DNA from: Sphaerulina vaccinii
Taxonomy: Eukaryota; Ascomycota; Dothideomycetes; Mycosphaerellales; Mycosphaerellaceae
Reading direction: 5' to 3'
Length of the DNA stretch: 64,000 nucleotides
Assembly (NCBI GenBank): GCA_022570795.1
Contig: JAKUDP010000007.1
Span: 806,001 to 870,000, forward strand
The first letter of the stretch is position 1, and every line of letters begins with the position of its first letter. The position numbers and the translations under genes are program-made. Below the pieces are notes generated by a model. It was not told where the DNA came from, searched no databases, and worked only from the letters and a program-made list of their open reading frames with translations. Positions 54,230 through 64,000 of this stretch are shown piece by piece.

Positions 54230-55741
54230 TCATACAAGCGGAGCATTGAATCCGAACCTATTCTCCGGATCCCACTGCCTCTTCAGCTCTTGTAATTTCT
54301 GCAAACGTCCCTGGTCGTGTCCATACTTCTCCTCCAAGTCTTCGTCACCAACAGCATAGTTCACGTACGTATGCCTCCCACTCTCACCCTCCAGCATAAT
54401 CTCCTTCGCCAGCCTTGCATACTCCTCAGCCTTCTCCCTGACCTCCACATCATCGCCCTCCCAAAACAGAGTCACAGCAGGCACAAGATGATACAACCTC
54501 TCGTCCTCCGCCACAGCGCTCCCCATTGCAGGCGCCTCTTGGCTCCGACCACGTCCATAGCTCTCCAAAAGCCAGAACGTTCCAGCGAATTGCGGGTTCT
54601 GGTTAGTGAAAGTTGAATACAAGTCAAAACATCTTCTCATGTTTGTAGCATTCCACCTCCTCAAAGATCCCGTAGCTGTCGTGAAGAAGTTTGTGTTCAA
54701 CATATTACAGACGGGTTTAGATCCTGAACCCATCTCATCATGAATCCTCTCCCAAGGAATGTTGGGTGTTTGAGTGAAAGTAAGAGGTCCAAGATTAAGG
54801 AAGGTGGAGATGTAGGTGTCTGCTATGGGATTATGGCCTTCGTGGACTATCAACAATGTGAGGATGGGGTGCGTGGCGTTGCGGTTGAAGAGGCCGTGCA
54901 ATAATAAGATTCCCCCGGTGTCTTGGTATGTATCTTCGAGGTTGTTCCAGGTATCGAAAAGTGCTTCGAGGGCTGAGGCCGGGAGCGTAAGGATCGTGAG
55001 AGTCCATAGACCTGCTTCACCTGTAGGTATGTCGTTGATGCTGACCTCGAAACTGGCCACGATGCCGAAGTTGTGACCTGCGCCGCGTATTGCCCAGAAG
55101 AGATCTGGATTCTCCTTCTTCGAAACAGTGACCACTGATCCGTTGGCTAACACCAACCTCGCAGAAACGAGATTATCCGCTGCAAAACCATATTGTCCTT
55201 GGAGAAGACTATGGCCGCCTCCTAATAGTGGTCCTATAACAGATGTGCATTCGCAAAGTCCAGACACAGCTCTCTTCCCACTCCTCGCCAGAGCTTTGAT
55301 AGCCGTATTCTGCGTCGTTCCTCCACCAAGAGTCGCAGTCTTGCCATCTGGATTGACGACTACGTTCTGCAAGTTTCGCATACTGATCTGTATACCATTC
55401 TTGATGTTGTTGATTGATGAGGTCCAGGCGTGACCAGTCGACACAGCGAAGAAAGGTAGGTTTTTGGCGTTGGTATATCTTACCACATGTTGTATGTCCT
55501 CTTCAGTTCCGACTTCCACAACTGCCAGATAGTCTGGATCGATCCTTGGCCAGCTCGATCTCGATACTGAAGCGTTCCAGGCCTCTGTAGCCGCTGGAAG
55601 TATAACTCTGGCGTATGGAGAGAGTAGTGAGCCAAGTTCTGCTGCGATCTCCAGAGACGTTGGTAGAGCTGTAGGACATATCGTCACAAGATGTGCCGTA
55701 GCCAGGAGCGGTAGCAGAAGCTCACTGCTGCGAAATAGCAT
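54230..55741 (-). CDS. secreted FAD-linked oxidoreductase (berberine-bridge type)
   Basis: A vanillyl-alcohol-oxidase-superfamily flavoenzyme with a C-terminal berberine-bridge segment. It is a single exon of 503 residues. A signal peptide-like N-terminus (LLLPLLATAHLVTICPTALP) indicates secretion, supported by many N-glycosylation sites. The FAD-binding domain has STGHAW with H104 and GLCECTSVIGPLLGGGHS with C163 and C165, positions where enzymes of this family attach FAD covalently. FWAIRGAGHNFGIVASF is typical. The C-terminus YVNYAVGDEDLEEKYG ... LKRQWDPENRFGFNAPLV is the BBE segment. Such enzymes oxidise sugars, alcohols or aromatic compounds; the substrate is unknown. Confidence 0.92.
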   Translation of the reverse strand: MLFRSSELLLPLLATAHLVTICPTALPTSLEIAAELGSLLSPYARVILPAATEAWNASVSRSSWPRIDPDYLAVVEVGTEEDIQHVVRYTNAKNLPFFAVSTGHAWTSSINNIKNGIQISMRNLQNVVVNPDGKTATLGGGTTQNTAIKALARSGKRAVSGLCECTSVIGPLLGGGHSLLQGQYGFAADNLVSARLVLANGSVVTVSKKENPDLFWAIRGAGHNFGIVASFEVSINDIPTGEAGLWTLTILTLPASALEALFDTWNNLEDTYQDTGGILLLHGLFNRNATHPILTLLIVHEGHNPIADTYISTFLNLGPLTFTQTPNIPWERIHDEMGSGSKPVCNMLNTNFFTTATGSLRRWNATNMRRCFDLYSTFTNQNPQFAGTFWLLESYGRGRSQEAPAMGSAVAEDERLYHLVPAVTLFWEGDDVEVREKAEEYARLAKEIMLEGESGRHTYVNYAVGDEDLEEKYGHDQGRLQKLQELKRQWDPENRFGFNAPLV

Positions 55742-56501
55742 GTTGTCAGTTAGATTGGGAGTCTTGGAGAAGTGGGCGTAAGCTTGATGGCTTTTCTAGG
55801 ATGCAAATATATGCTGAAGCCAGCTTTGTAGCTCCGAATGTCGTGTAACATTGGCTTGAAGAGTGTCCAATGCTGTAGCACATGAAGTAGCTGTGCTCAA
55901 TGTTGATTCTGTTCTGTCAGCCAAACCGGTACTGTTGGCTATACCACTTCGAGTCACTCCCTTGCGAAGCTTCGCCATATATACCGGGTCGTGCAGTACT
56001 CAGATTCAGTCTAGGACTTCCGCGCAGCGTGCAGTAGACCGCTACGTTGGAGATGTATCTCATGCTGCAGTAATGCAGACTCTTGCTCGTGTAGCAGCGC
56101 CAGCAGCGACTTCGCTGCATCGTGAACTCTTCCAGCTTATTACATGGTAGTGTCCTAGGAGAATTCATTAGTTTGGACGTCGAGTTCGATGGCACTTAGA
56201 TGAGAGTCCGACCGCGATAAGGTGGTGGTCGTGAGATGTTCGTGAGTAAAAGGTGGAGTGGCTTCGGAAATACGGGAGCTAGCCAAATGTCCTGGGATTC
56301 ATCTTTCTATTCTATAAAAGCCTCTCTTCCTTTCCTTAACTTTCCTCTCCTGGGCAGAAAGCATTTGTCAGACTAAACGAGCGTCTCTGACTAATAACCA
56401 TCTGTCCCAGATCTTCCCACGAGCACCATGCTGCATCTCAAGACCCGCAGCCTTGCAGCCTTCATGCATTCCCACCGTAGTAGCCGAAACATCGACGTCG
56501 T
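55742..56501. other. intergenic region with an unassigned TATA box
   Basis: This is the promoter side of the FAD oxidase (minus) and the 3' flank of the secreted-protein gene (minus). A strong plus-strand TCTATAAAAGCC occurs at 56313-56324 followed by a C/T-rich stretch, but no plus-strand gene follows. The first ATG, at 56429, opens only 25 codons. Confidence 0.4.
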
Positions 56502-56939
56502 CTAGCACTGTCCAGCATTCGGATCCGCTCTTACTCCTCTATCAGCAATACCGCCAACCACATACCTCACCAGATAGATAAGTCACGTGTACTGCCAGTT
56601 AGTATACCTAGTACTCCCTCCAGTCCCACACCCATTAATCTCCTTCTGGATCCCATCATAACACTCATCATAGCTCAGCGCACGTCTGCTCGAGGAAATC
56701 GACCCGACGTTGAAGTCTACACGCTTGGTATTGCTCAAATTGTAGCAGCGACCGAAACCTTGTCCTTCGTCGAGATCTGCGGGCTTAATGGTGCAGAAAT
56801 CTCGGGCTGCAGATAAGGCGTTGTCGAGTTGTTCGTTCCAACCTTCGCCGCCGGTGTAGCAGCCACGCTTCTCGATGGCGGGAGCAGCAGAGGTGAGGGC
56901 TGCTGTGGTTAGAGTGATGAGGAGGGTGGGGAAATGCAT
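56502..56939 (-). CDS. small secreted cysteine-rich protein
   Basis: A small secreted protein of 126 residues in two exons: 56939-56587, then an intron at 56586-56530 (57 bp, donor GTGACT, acceptor GTAAG), then 56529-56502. Without splicing the frame ends after 118 residues. A signal peptide (LLITLTTAALTSAAPA) is followed by a Lys-Arg cleavage site (EKR). Five cysteines lie in the first exon (RGCY, DFCT, GRCY, DECY, NGCG), and the tiny last exon adds a sixth close to the C-terminus (ADPNAGQC). This restores an even number suited to disulfides. Many plant-associated fungi encode such proteins as candidate effectors. That role is only an inference. Confidence 0.75.
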
Positions 56940-57669
56940 GGTGATGATGGGGTTGATTGATCTGTTGATCGATGATGCTTATTTGTTCAGTGTTGGATGA
57001 GGATGGTAGACTCCAAGTGAGGAAGAGGGCTCGGGAAGCTCTTTATATTGCTCGCTCGGGACCAAAGGATGCAATCTTGCAATCTCTGAGCCTCTGAGCG
57101 TCTGATCAGTCGTAACAAGTCGTTGACTGCCTACAACGCTCACCGGCCGTCTCCACCTCCAAATACGAACGTAGGCCCTATGCTTGACTATAAACTCCTT
57201 AGGTATCCACATGGCCAAGAATCTCTCGGATTTACATCGGTAGATCCTTCGCATGTGGAATGGGTATGGTATAGCATCCTGTTCGGGCAGTGTTGTGTAG
57301 TACCAAATCCTTCTTGTGTGGATAGTACATCCTTTGGTTGTTGCAACAATGATCAATGCTAATTTGGTATTCGTGCGAAGTGGGACCGTACGAGAAGGAG
57401 TACATACCACTCACGACACCTGAACTCGCACCTTCCTCCACCACGTAGCTGGACGGGCCTCTGCGTCGAGAGGGAACGGGGAGCCGTTATACAAGAGCAG
57501 AGCTATAGTCAAAGAGTGCGTTCGTTCTCGAAGACTTTGTAAGTGATACAGAACGTCCCATGCGATCTGGCCGGATCTAAACTTGTTTCCAACGTCCAAC
57601 ATGTGAAGCTGTCAAATTGTGCTTCTCATGCACCGTTTCCCCATCAACATTCAGCATCGAAAGCTTCGA
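56940..57669. other. intergenic region
   Basis: Upstream of the secreted-protein gene, then the 3' flank of the BTB gene, both on the minus strand. TTTATATTG-like sequence near 57040, on the plus strand, is not obviously linked to a gene. No gene is seen. Confidence 0.4.
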
Positions 57670-58817
57670 CTACATCTGGTCCATATTTGGAAGAATCTTC
57701 ATCGCCGGAGATCTATAGACGAGCAGATCGAACAAGAAGTCGACGTGGAATGTCTTTCGCCGCGATGTTAAACTCGTCTTGTTGAGGGCAGGTCCATGTA
57801 GCTCCAGCATAAAGTCTCGCGCTGGAGAGCCTTCGGGAGTTCCTTCGTAGATGATATCAATCAACTCTCCAGCCCAAGTCCATCTGTCGCGCACGAGCCC
57901 AACCTCGATCTTTCTGCTCCTCATCGCACTCAGGACGTTCTCTTGGAATTGGGTGTCGATCAATTCTTCTCCGAGACTGTATGCCTTGGCTAATGTCATG
58001 AACTCGCCTTTGACTACATTGTCGTGCACTTTCGAAAGGACACCATTGGCGGAAACGATTCGCAATGGCCTGGTCTCCAGTGTGACCTTTCCAGAATAAA
58101 GCCAATTGACGTAGACTTTGAAAGCTCCTGGAGGGTGATTTGGGATTTCTACTGGAGCGCCATTATTCGACCAGATGTCTTTTGCTCTAGCTTGGAGGAA
58201 TTCCGACGGCCGCTGTAGGACATCGGCGTGGACCGTGAAGAATGCGGTACCAGTACCTATCTCTGGGCTGCCAGCTTTGACTGTGACGATCGGGGCAGTC
58301 GGGCTGGGAGTTGAGTCAGTTCGAGCGCGCGAGACATTGGGAAGGGTTGGACTAGAACTCACTCGAAAGCTTCGCCGTGGTTGATCCGACGCGTCACGCC
58401 AGATAAGTACGTCTGGGGCGGCATTGGCTCTCGCTGACGGCGATGCCTGTCGATCCAGCTATCTCCCGGTCCAAAGGTCCCTTCCTGGTAGTCCTGCAAC
58501 CTCAGTTCCTCGAAACTTTTGTGTTGATATGGCTGCTGGAATGTGAGAGATTGAAAATGCGACCGATATGGCCACCCGTCCTCTTGGCCCTGCAAAGCTT
58601 TGAAGGGTGTGTGGAAAGTGCCAGTGAAGCCGTGGGATGTCTTAGCAGCTTGACACTGGAAAAGCTGGGCTGTTCTGGTTGCTGTACCGATTTCGTGTTG
58701 TATGAGGCCTTCGTACTTCTTACTCCATGCGCTGCCGAGGGAGCTAAGCGTTTCAAGTTCCCACGGTTGAACGTATTTCAGTCCTTTGAAGGCGCGCTTC
58801 TTCTTCTTACCCGCCAT
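57670..58817 (-). CDS. BTB/POZ-domain protein with basic N-terminal extension
   Basis: Two exons: 58817-58363, an intron at 58362-58304 (59 bp, donor GTGAGT, branch CTGAC, acceptor CCCAG), then 58303-57670. The product is 362 residues. The first exon gives about 151 residues starting MAGKKKKRAFKGLKY, rich in Gln and aromatics. The second exon carries a BTB/POZ-like fold: FFTVHADVLQRPSEFLQARA, then IPNHPPGAFKVYVNWLYSGKV and MTLAKAYSLGEELIDTQFQENVLSAM. These are typical of the fungal BTB families of unknown partner. An ATG at 58934 would add 39 N-terminal residues. The second exon has no ATG near its start, which supports splicing to the upstream exon. Confidence 0.75.
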
Positions 58818-59386
58818 GAAACATACCGGAGGAGGTGTCGTTGTTGTTAACGATGCAGAAATGGATCCAAGGAGGAAAAAAAACAGGATTCCTGTTGCTC
58901 GAGTGAAGCGCTTGGCGAGCTTCACGACGACCATGCAATGAACTGCGACTCCGGCGCTGTGGGTTCCGCACAAGAAGTGAGATGTTGAATGCAAGCTGGA
59001 AGTGTTTGGAGAATTCAAGTCGCTTCCAACGCTTCGCTTGGCAGCTTCACTTGCTTCATGTGCGTGCAGGGATCTGGGAACAACAATCGGTAACACTCAA
59101 CGCGCCTTCCTGGAGGCGATCTTTGCAGCCTATAGCTTTTAGCTCTATCTGTATTCGATCAATGCTGATGTACTGGACATGTTCTGCTTACTGACAGGTC
59201 CACCAGTTGAGACAAACACTCGTCCTCGCCATCATATGGCCACTTCTTGTCCAGAATCTCATCCTGCTGCTTTACCACACCGCGACTCAGCAATAGCTGG
59301 TCACCATCACAACCGCAGCTTCACCTCAACAGCCTGCCATCTCTGGTGTTCCTGATTGACCATTGCTCAACCCTCCTCGTTTCACA
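58818..59386. other. intergenic region
   Basis: Between the BTB gene and the 3' end of the citrate carrier gene. I see no gene or repeat. Confidence 0.45.
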
Positions 59387-60307
59387 TCAGATATACCTCC
59401 TCTCCGGATCCGCCTTATCCAACAACTCCATAGTCTTCTCATACATAGCAAAAACAATCCCTCCCGAAAACATGAGTCTCCCCAACCTCGGAACCGCTCC
59501 ACTCCACAACTTAAAAAACCCCTCTTGCCTCACAATTTTGACCGCACAATCCACTGAATGCTTATACTCCCCTTTCGCTCCAATACTCTGCATCCGTGTC
59601 TTAACCGTATCAATAGGTTGCGTAGCATACACTGTTATCGTACCAGCCACAGCTCCAATCCCGAACGTACTCAACGTCCCCAGCTTTTCTCCAGGAGCGA
59701 CGTACGATTGCGCGAGTTGTTTGAGTGAAGTGTATGAACTGAAGCGCACGGCGGAGTTGGCTGCTTGTCGTGCGGTTGTAGGTACGAATCCCTTAAAGAA
59801 CCCTCTAACACCCTGTTCGCGCCAGATCATACCACTTCCATGTAAAAATCCTCTCATTCGAGGATTGGGCCCCTTGCGATCGTCTATGAGTTGCGTTTTT
59901 ATTGATTCGAAAGGCGTTACGGCGAGAAGGGATTCTGTCGCTCCAGCGAGGAAGCCTGAGACTACCGTCATAGGTCCTGATATTGTTCCGTCTTCATTCG
60001 ATAGCATGGATTTATATTGGTCGAAGGCTACAAAGCGTACTCCGGCTTTTATGCTGTTCCCTATTATGAGGGTCGTACATCCTGCATACCATTGTTTGCC
60101 AAAGGGTGGAAAGGCTAGCTTCTGTCCTGCTGCCAGGCGGGAGTTGAGCTGTGTGCGGGTTTTTGCGAATTCGGCGGGATATGTGATTGCGATTTCGACT
60201 GCTCCTGCGGTGGAGCCTGCTATTATCGAGCGCAGAGGCGAAGGTTTGTCTTTCTTCTCGGTGGAGGGTATCGCGGAGATATTCTTTGTGCTGGGCATCG
60301 TGGCCAT
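59387..60307 (-). CDS. CTP1: mitochondrial citrate (tricarboxylate) carrier
   Basis: A mitochondrial carrier of the citrate type, which exchanges citrate for malate or isocitrate across the inner membrane. It is a single exon of 306 residues. Three ~100-residue repeats carry the carrier signature: PAEFAKTR, PFESIKTQ and PIDTVKTR. Conserved citrate-carrier sequences include IAGSTAGAVEIAITYP, GIRFVAFDQYKSML-like and FGIGAVAGTITVYATQPIDTVKTRMQ. The start chosen is ATG 60307; ATGs at 60298 (nine bases later) and 60442 (45 codons earlier) are alternatives. The antisense strand is open over much of this gene, but that frame is a shadow. Confidence 0.92.
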   Translation of the reverse strand: MATMPSTKNISAIPSTEKKDKPSPLRSIIAGSTAGAVEIAITYPAEFAKTRTQLNSRLAAGQKLAFPPFGKQWYAGCTTLIIGNSIKAGVRFVAFDQYKSMLSNEDGTISGPMTVVSGFLAGATESLLAVTPFESIKTQLIDDRKGPNPRMRGFLHGSGMIWREQGVRGFFKGFVPTTARQAANSAVRFSSYTSLKQLAQSYVAPGEKLGTLSTFGIGAVAGTITVYATQPIDTVKTRMQSIGAKGEYKHSVDCAVKIVRQEGFFKLWSGAVPRLGRLMFSGGIVFAMYEKTMELLDKADPERRYI

Positions 60308-60592
60308 GGTCGCGGTTTGGAAAGGGAGGGATGTGCTACTCTCTGGTGTGGAGAGAGCTTGTATGAGGAGACCGGAATTGCATGGGATGGGATGGGAGGT
60401 GTGAGTGAATTGTTCGTGAAAGTGAAGTTCACGCGATGTCATTGCGCATACAATCGGCGAACGGTGACCCAGAGGCGCTATGGGCCAGGAACTCAATATA
60501 TCTTGGCGACAACATCTCTATCATCTGTACGTACACTCTAGCTATCATTGCCTACAAGCCTTCCTACAGGCACATACAAGCGTTGTGACTTC
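60308..60592. other. CTP1 upstream region
   Basis: Presumed promoter of the citrate carrier and the 3' flank of the peptidase gene. No separate gene is seen. Confidence 0.4.
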
Positions 60593-62116
60593 TCAAACAG
60601 GCACCGGCCAAACAGCCGGACTCTTCCACCCATTCCTCCCAACAGCTCTAACACCAAATTGGTAATTATCCTTATTCAAATCAACAGTAACATTCCCTCC
60701 ATTCCCCAAAATCAACTCATAACTCCACTGCACATTCCCACTCTCCCTCCAAACCAGCTCATACCTCTCCACCATCTCATCATTCCCTACAATCCACGAA
60801 ATCCCGCTCTCGTTCGTAATAAACTCCGGGTCCGTACTCTGATTAGCAGCAGGGAAGCCAATGACTCTACTGATCGTGACGTTCTGAGGCATACCAGGTG
60901 CATTCGCTGCAGCCCACATACTCGCCAAATTCACTTTCGCGACTCGGCTGGTATAGTCGAAGTCTACGAACTCTAACAAGTCTCCGTATTGTAACCCGTC
61001 TTGTTCTCGAGGGTCTTGATGTTGATGGGCGAAGTTCTCATTGGCTTCGGTGAAGCGTACGGCAGGAAAACCTTGCGTGAGGAAGGATTGGTGGTCTCCC
61101 CCTCGGAGGAAGCGGTCGGCGCGATAGATCAAGGCAACTTGCATACCGACATAATCTGCTGCCCCAGCTGCCACTTCTGCAATGAAACGTCCGAGGTTTT
61201 GAGCAGGAGAGTCATTCCAGCCTCCGATTTGCGCAGTAGTTCTCTGCAGTGCAGCCGTAGAAGCGTTAGGATAGAAGATGCTCGCGCCGAAGAGACGAAC
61301 AGTGTACTCGTTGATAGGAGCGAATGGCTGAGACTTTCCAGTGCCTACAATGTCGTTGTTCCAATTTCCTTCGATACGATAGCCACTTTGCTTTAGTGTC
61401 TTGGCTAAGTTTGCAGAACCGTAGAGAACTTGTTCTTCTCCTGCTACCGCGGCGAAGATCATGGTTGCAGCTGGCTTCAGCTTTGCGCAGATCCGCGCCA
61501 TTTCTAGAACGACTGCGATACCACTTGCATCGTCGTCTGCACCTGGAGCGTCTCCTTCGAAGTCCAGGATGTCGAGTCTGCGGCTATCATAGTGGGCTGT
61601 CACGACGTAGACTCTTTTTGGGTCTGTTGTGCCGTTGATTTGAGCCACGATGTTCGTGATGTTGGTTGGAAATGTAACCCGGTCGCCATCGACAGGTTGG
61701 ATGTAGCTGTTAAAGTAGACTTGCATACTGCTGCCCTCAGAATAGCTTTGCAGCTCTTCGTATAGCCAGTCTCGAGCTGCGCCAATGCCGCGAGTTGTAT
61801 CGTTCTGTGAAGACATTGTGTGTCGAGTTCCAAAATTGACGAGCTTGGTGATTGTGCTTTTGATACGTTCCTCGTCTACCTCTGCGAGCATATACTGCAA
61901 TTCTTCGTCTGGTTCTTGTGGCGAGATGCGTTGTCCGAAACTGGAAGGAGTGGGTGGCCAGCTTGCATCCCTTGAGTCGCCCCATATGCCAGATGGCTCG
62001 TAGATACTTCCAGGTAGACCCATCCATGATGGTGCGTAGGTCGAGCTTCTACTCCAGAGCTCATGGGCGCCGAGCAGTGTAGGCCAGATGGCCAATGGTA
62101 CTGGATATGTTCTCAT
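60593..62116 (-). CDS. secreted M28-family zinc aminopeptidase
   Basis: A cocatalytic zinc metallopeptidase of family M28. It is a single exon of 507 residues. The N-terminus is hydrophobic and probably a signal peptide. Metal ligands and the catalytic base are in place: H175 in TAHYDS, D195 in PGADDDASG, E227/E228 in AGEEQ, D255 in WNNDIVG, and H364 or H366 in ENFAHQHQD. Residues about 405-507 look like a fibronectin type III-like domain (NVTISRVIGFPAANQS ... YELVWRESG ... YQFGVRAVGRNGW). Several NxT/NxS sites are consistent with secretion. Such enzymes release N-terminal amino acids from peptides outside the cell. Confidence 0.9.
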   Translation of the reverse strand: MRTYPVPLAIWPTLLGAHELWSRSSTYAPSWMGLPGSIYEPSGIWGDSRDASWPPTPSSFGQRISPQEPDEELQYMLAEVDEERIKSTITKLVNFGTRHTMSSQNDTTRGIGAARDWLYEELQSYSEGSSMQVYFNSYIQPVDGDRVTFPTNITNIVAQINGTTDPKRVYVVTAHYDSRRLDILDFEGDAPGADDDASGIAVVLEMARICAKLKPAATMIFAAVAGEEQVLYGSANLAKTLKQSGYRIEGNWNNDIVGTGKSQPFAPINEYTVRLFGASIFYPNASTAALQRTTAQIGGWNDSPAQNLGRFIAEVAAGAADYVGMQVALIYRADRFLRGGDHQSFLTQGFPAVRFTEANENFAHQHQDPREQDGLQYGDLLEFVDFDYTSRVAKVNLASMWAAANAPGMPQNVTISRVIGFPAANQSTDPEFITNESGISWIVGNDEMVERYELVWRESGNVQWSYELILGNGGNVTVDLNKDNYQFGVRAVGRNGWKSPAVWPVPV

Positions 62117-63256
62117 TGTCTTGTTGTCAAGAATGGTCGATCTGAGGCACAGGAGTCGTTAGGATGATACCCTGGTATATATGCACTGTAGAAGCGTCAG
62201 AAGCTGATGTGATCTGGAGAGCTGTATCCACCAAGTAGGCCAAGGTAACCTTGCTCATGGAGAAATGATGAATGTTTATGCTCCGGCTGAGCCTCCTCAT
62301 CAGATCCGCAGTCCAAGAGGCTTATGATGCCAGCTTCCGGAACAGAATGCATGACAAGACCTTCACTGGAGTCTATTAGTGAGCAAGGACTCGTCATGGC
62401 GAGTGGCCATATCGGCAGTTGATGCCATGATACCGCACAAGACATCGATCTGCCAGTCATGCCCAAGGCGAAGACCCACACAGCCTCGTGGCAGCCATGC
62501 CGCTACTCATGTACGTGAGCGTTGTAGACTGTCACTCAGAGAAGCTGCTTCCTATGTAGGAAGGTAGCTCAGGTCGTGGAAAGACAGGGGTCATGATAGC
62601 AGTATAGACCCCAGTAGACTGTGCAAGCGAGGACTTGGCAGTTCGAATCTAACGTCCAGCTGTAGCTTGAGATACAGAGAGCACCTTCATCATGTCCTCT
62701 GTGATATTGCCAGCTTCGAGGAGAGGTCCTGCTATTCAAAGCATGGATTGTACAAGTAGTCGTATTCGTGACATTGGGCCTTTCGAGATGCCGTAGTCTA
62801 ACAAGAGTCAGGCTGTCGCGTCTTCACTCAGTGCCCGCGATTCTGCACTGCTGTATGAGTACGACCTGGTAGACATCGTTGAGACTGGCCAGGCGATGGA
62901 AGATTTTTCTCTTCGTGAAAGGTGCTTGATCTTGTGAGCTTGTCGAGACGGGGCCCGATGATCTTAGGGACGAGCTGGCGGGAGGCGACCATGAACTGTA
63001 CGATATCACCAATTTAGCTGCGCTGTGTCAATAATGAAGATGTAAGCGCTGTTATCCTGGAAAGGTGTTGTCGGTGAGATGTTGTTCGCGAAAGAGAAGT
63101 AGTCGCGATGTCATACTGCTCTTCATTGGCTTCGGCTTCACGTGCGCATGACCCGCAGAGTGACCATAGCTTCAAGAACGTTTAGACAATTCTTCGACCC
63201 TTTCTCGTTCAACTCCATCACCAAATTGATCACCATCGATCTCTAAGTCATTCATC
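62117..63256. other. 1.1-kb divergent intergenic region
   Basis: Between the peptidase (minus) and MAM33 (plus). Only short frames occur. An isolated GTTCGAATCT at 62641 resembles a tRNA B box, but there is no matching tRNA fold. No gene is called. Confidence 0.4.
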
Positions 63257-64000
63257 ATGTTGTCCCTCCGCACACTCGCCCGCAGCGCACCGCGTACAGC
63301 AGCTCGCTTTGCCACTTCATCGATCCGACCATCAAGCACATCCTTCACATCGACCTTCCGATCACGAATTGCTGTATCGACACCCAGAAGCGCTCTCTTC
63401 TCCACATCACGAGCACGATTCGATGAACACTCACAACAACTCGCCGCCAAGCTTGAAAGCGAAATCAGCATCGAAAACGACGAGTCCGCAGCTCAAGCCG
63501 GTTCAGATCAGAACATCGAGCAATTCAAGGCCGAGAACCCATTCTGGAGTATTGAGGATGCGGCAGGAGAGCAAGATGTTTTCCTGACCCGCAAGTACGA
63601 GGACGAGCAGATTACAGTGCACTTCTCGATAGCGGACTTCAACTCAGAGATGGAAGAAGATGGCTATGGGGAGGAGGATCTGGCTATGGGCGACGAGGAG
63701 GGCCAGAGCGGAGGAGCCAACACCAAGGGAGCTATCAACAAGGGCGGAAAGGCAGACGGGAACTTCAAGATTGCCCCGGAAGACTCCATTGCGCCTGCTG
63801 ATAGGGAGGAGTTGGTTGATGATGTGAGTACAACCACATCGAAGAGAGTGCGATGGAACATGCTAACGAGATGGGATTACAGGACTCCGCCGATGCTCCT
63901 CAACAATTCCCTGTCGCCGTTACAGTTCTCATCCAGAGACCGAACAAGGGCGCCCTCAAATTCTACCTGACAGCGAGCGACGGTGACTTCATGATCAACC
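63257..64000 (+). CDS. MAM33: MAM33/p32, mitochondrial acidic matrix protein (partial)
   Basis: The p32/gC1qR-like mitochondrial acidic matrix protein, involved in oxidative phosphorylation and mitochondrial translation. Exon 1 is 63257-63823, the intron 63824-63882 (59 bp, between codons), and exon 2 runs from 63883 off the window end, so the C-terminus is missing. The first ~55 residues are Arg/Ser/Thr-rich with RFATSS and RSALFSTSRARF, a mitochondrial presequence. The family core follows: ENPFWSIED, VFLTRKYEDEQITVHFSIAD, an acidic insert (MEEDGYGEEDLAMGDEE) and, in exon 2, VTVLIQRPNKGALKFYLTA. Family assignment is firm. Confidence 0.9.

Noticed and set aside
58307..58362. BTB protein starting at its own GTG codon
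   Set aside because: The GTG is the donor of a canonical 59-bp intron that joins the BTB exon in frame to an upstream exon with an ATG.
59247..60404. A 385-codon open frame on the plus strand
   Set aside because: It lies antisense to the well-supported citrate carrier gene, starts 140 bp outside it and has no domain; the openness reflects codon bias of the carrier.

Overview
The window is nuclear DNA of a filamentous ascomycete (Pezizomycotina). Genes lie on both strands without operons. They carry short introns, mostly 46-86 bp, with GTRNGT donors, CTRAC-like branch sites and YAG acceptors. The gene families are typical of moulds: FIG1, a HET-domain protein, SLM1, an UNC93-like carrier, a secreted berberine-bridge-type oxidase and a small cysteine-rich secreted protein. 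A dothideomycete, perhaps Mycosphaerellales, is my inference; the sequence does not prove it. I saw no complete transposon, rRNA, tRNA or CRISPR array. Start codons and splice sites were read by eye; reading-frame continuity supports most of them.

Layout: 0.8-3.5 kb holds a small two-pass membrane protein gene directly upstream of GPI1 (GPI-anchor synthesis). 4.2-5.7 kb is a ZZ-finger protein. 6.4-11 kb is a housekeeping block: MOG1 (Ran), RPN9 (26S proteasome) and the complex I 39/40-kDa subunit, the last two divergent. 11.4-17 kb holds an unknown protein, an F-box protein, a TauD-type dioxygenase and a FIG1-type membrane protein. 18-24.2 kb is accessory in character: a HET-domain gene without a usable ATG, a protein with an internal duplication, a Golgi-type glycosyltransferase, and a full-length/short pair of related small genes. 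25.1-28.2 kb is an SLM1-type PH-domain protein (TORC2/PIP2 signalling).

30-31.9 kb is a molybdenum-cofactor-sulfurase-like protein lacking a MOSC domain. 34-35.6 kb is a flavin monooxygenase. 36-46 kb is gene-poor, with several small multi-exon genes, a cysteine-rich protein and an UNC93-like transporter. 46.2-47.8 kb is an anion:cation symporter-type MFS carrier and 48.5-52.1 kb is SMC6. 53-54 kb carries a second member of the cysteine-rich family seen at 39-40 kb. The right end has a secreted FAD oxidase, a secreted cysteine-rich protein, a BTB protein, the mitochondrial citrate carrier, an M28 aminopeptidase and the 5' part of MAM33, cut by the window edge.

The genes do not form one pathway. 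FMO, TauD dioxygenase, FAD oxidase and MFS genes are separated by housekeeping genes, with no PKS, NRPS or terpene synthase, so I do not read a metabolite cluster. The most interesting points are the microprotein abutting GPI1, the paralogous pair of probable zinc-binding proteins, several small multi-exon genes that single-ORF scans miss, the short/long duplicate at 23-24 kb, the tandem repeats at 7.3-7.7 kb, and the HET gene with no start codon.
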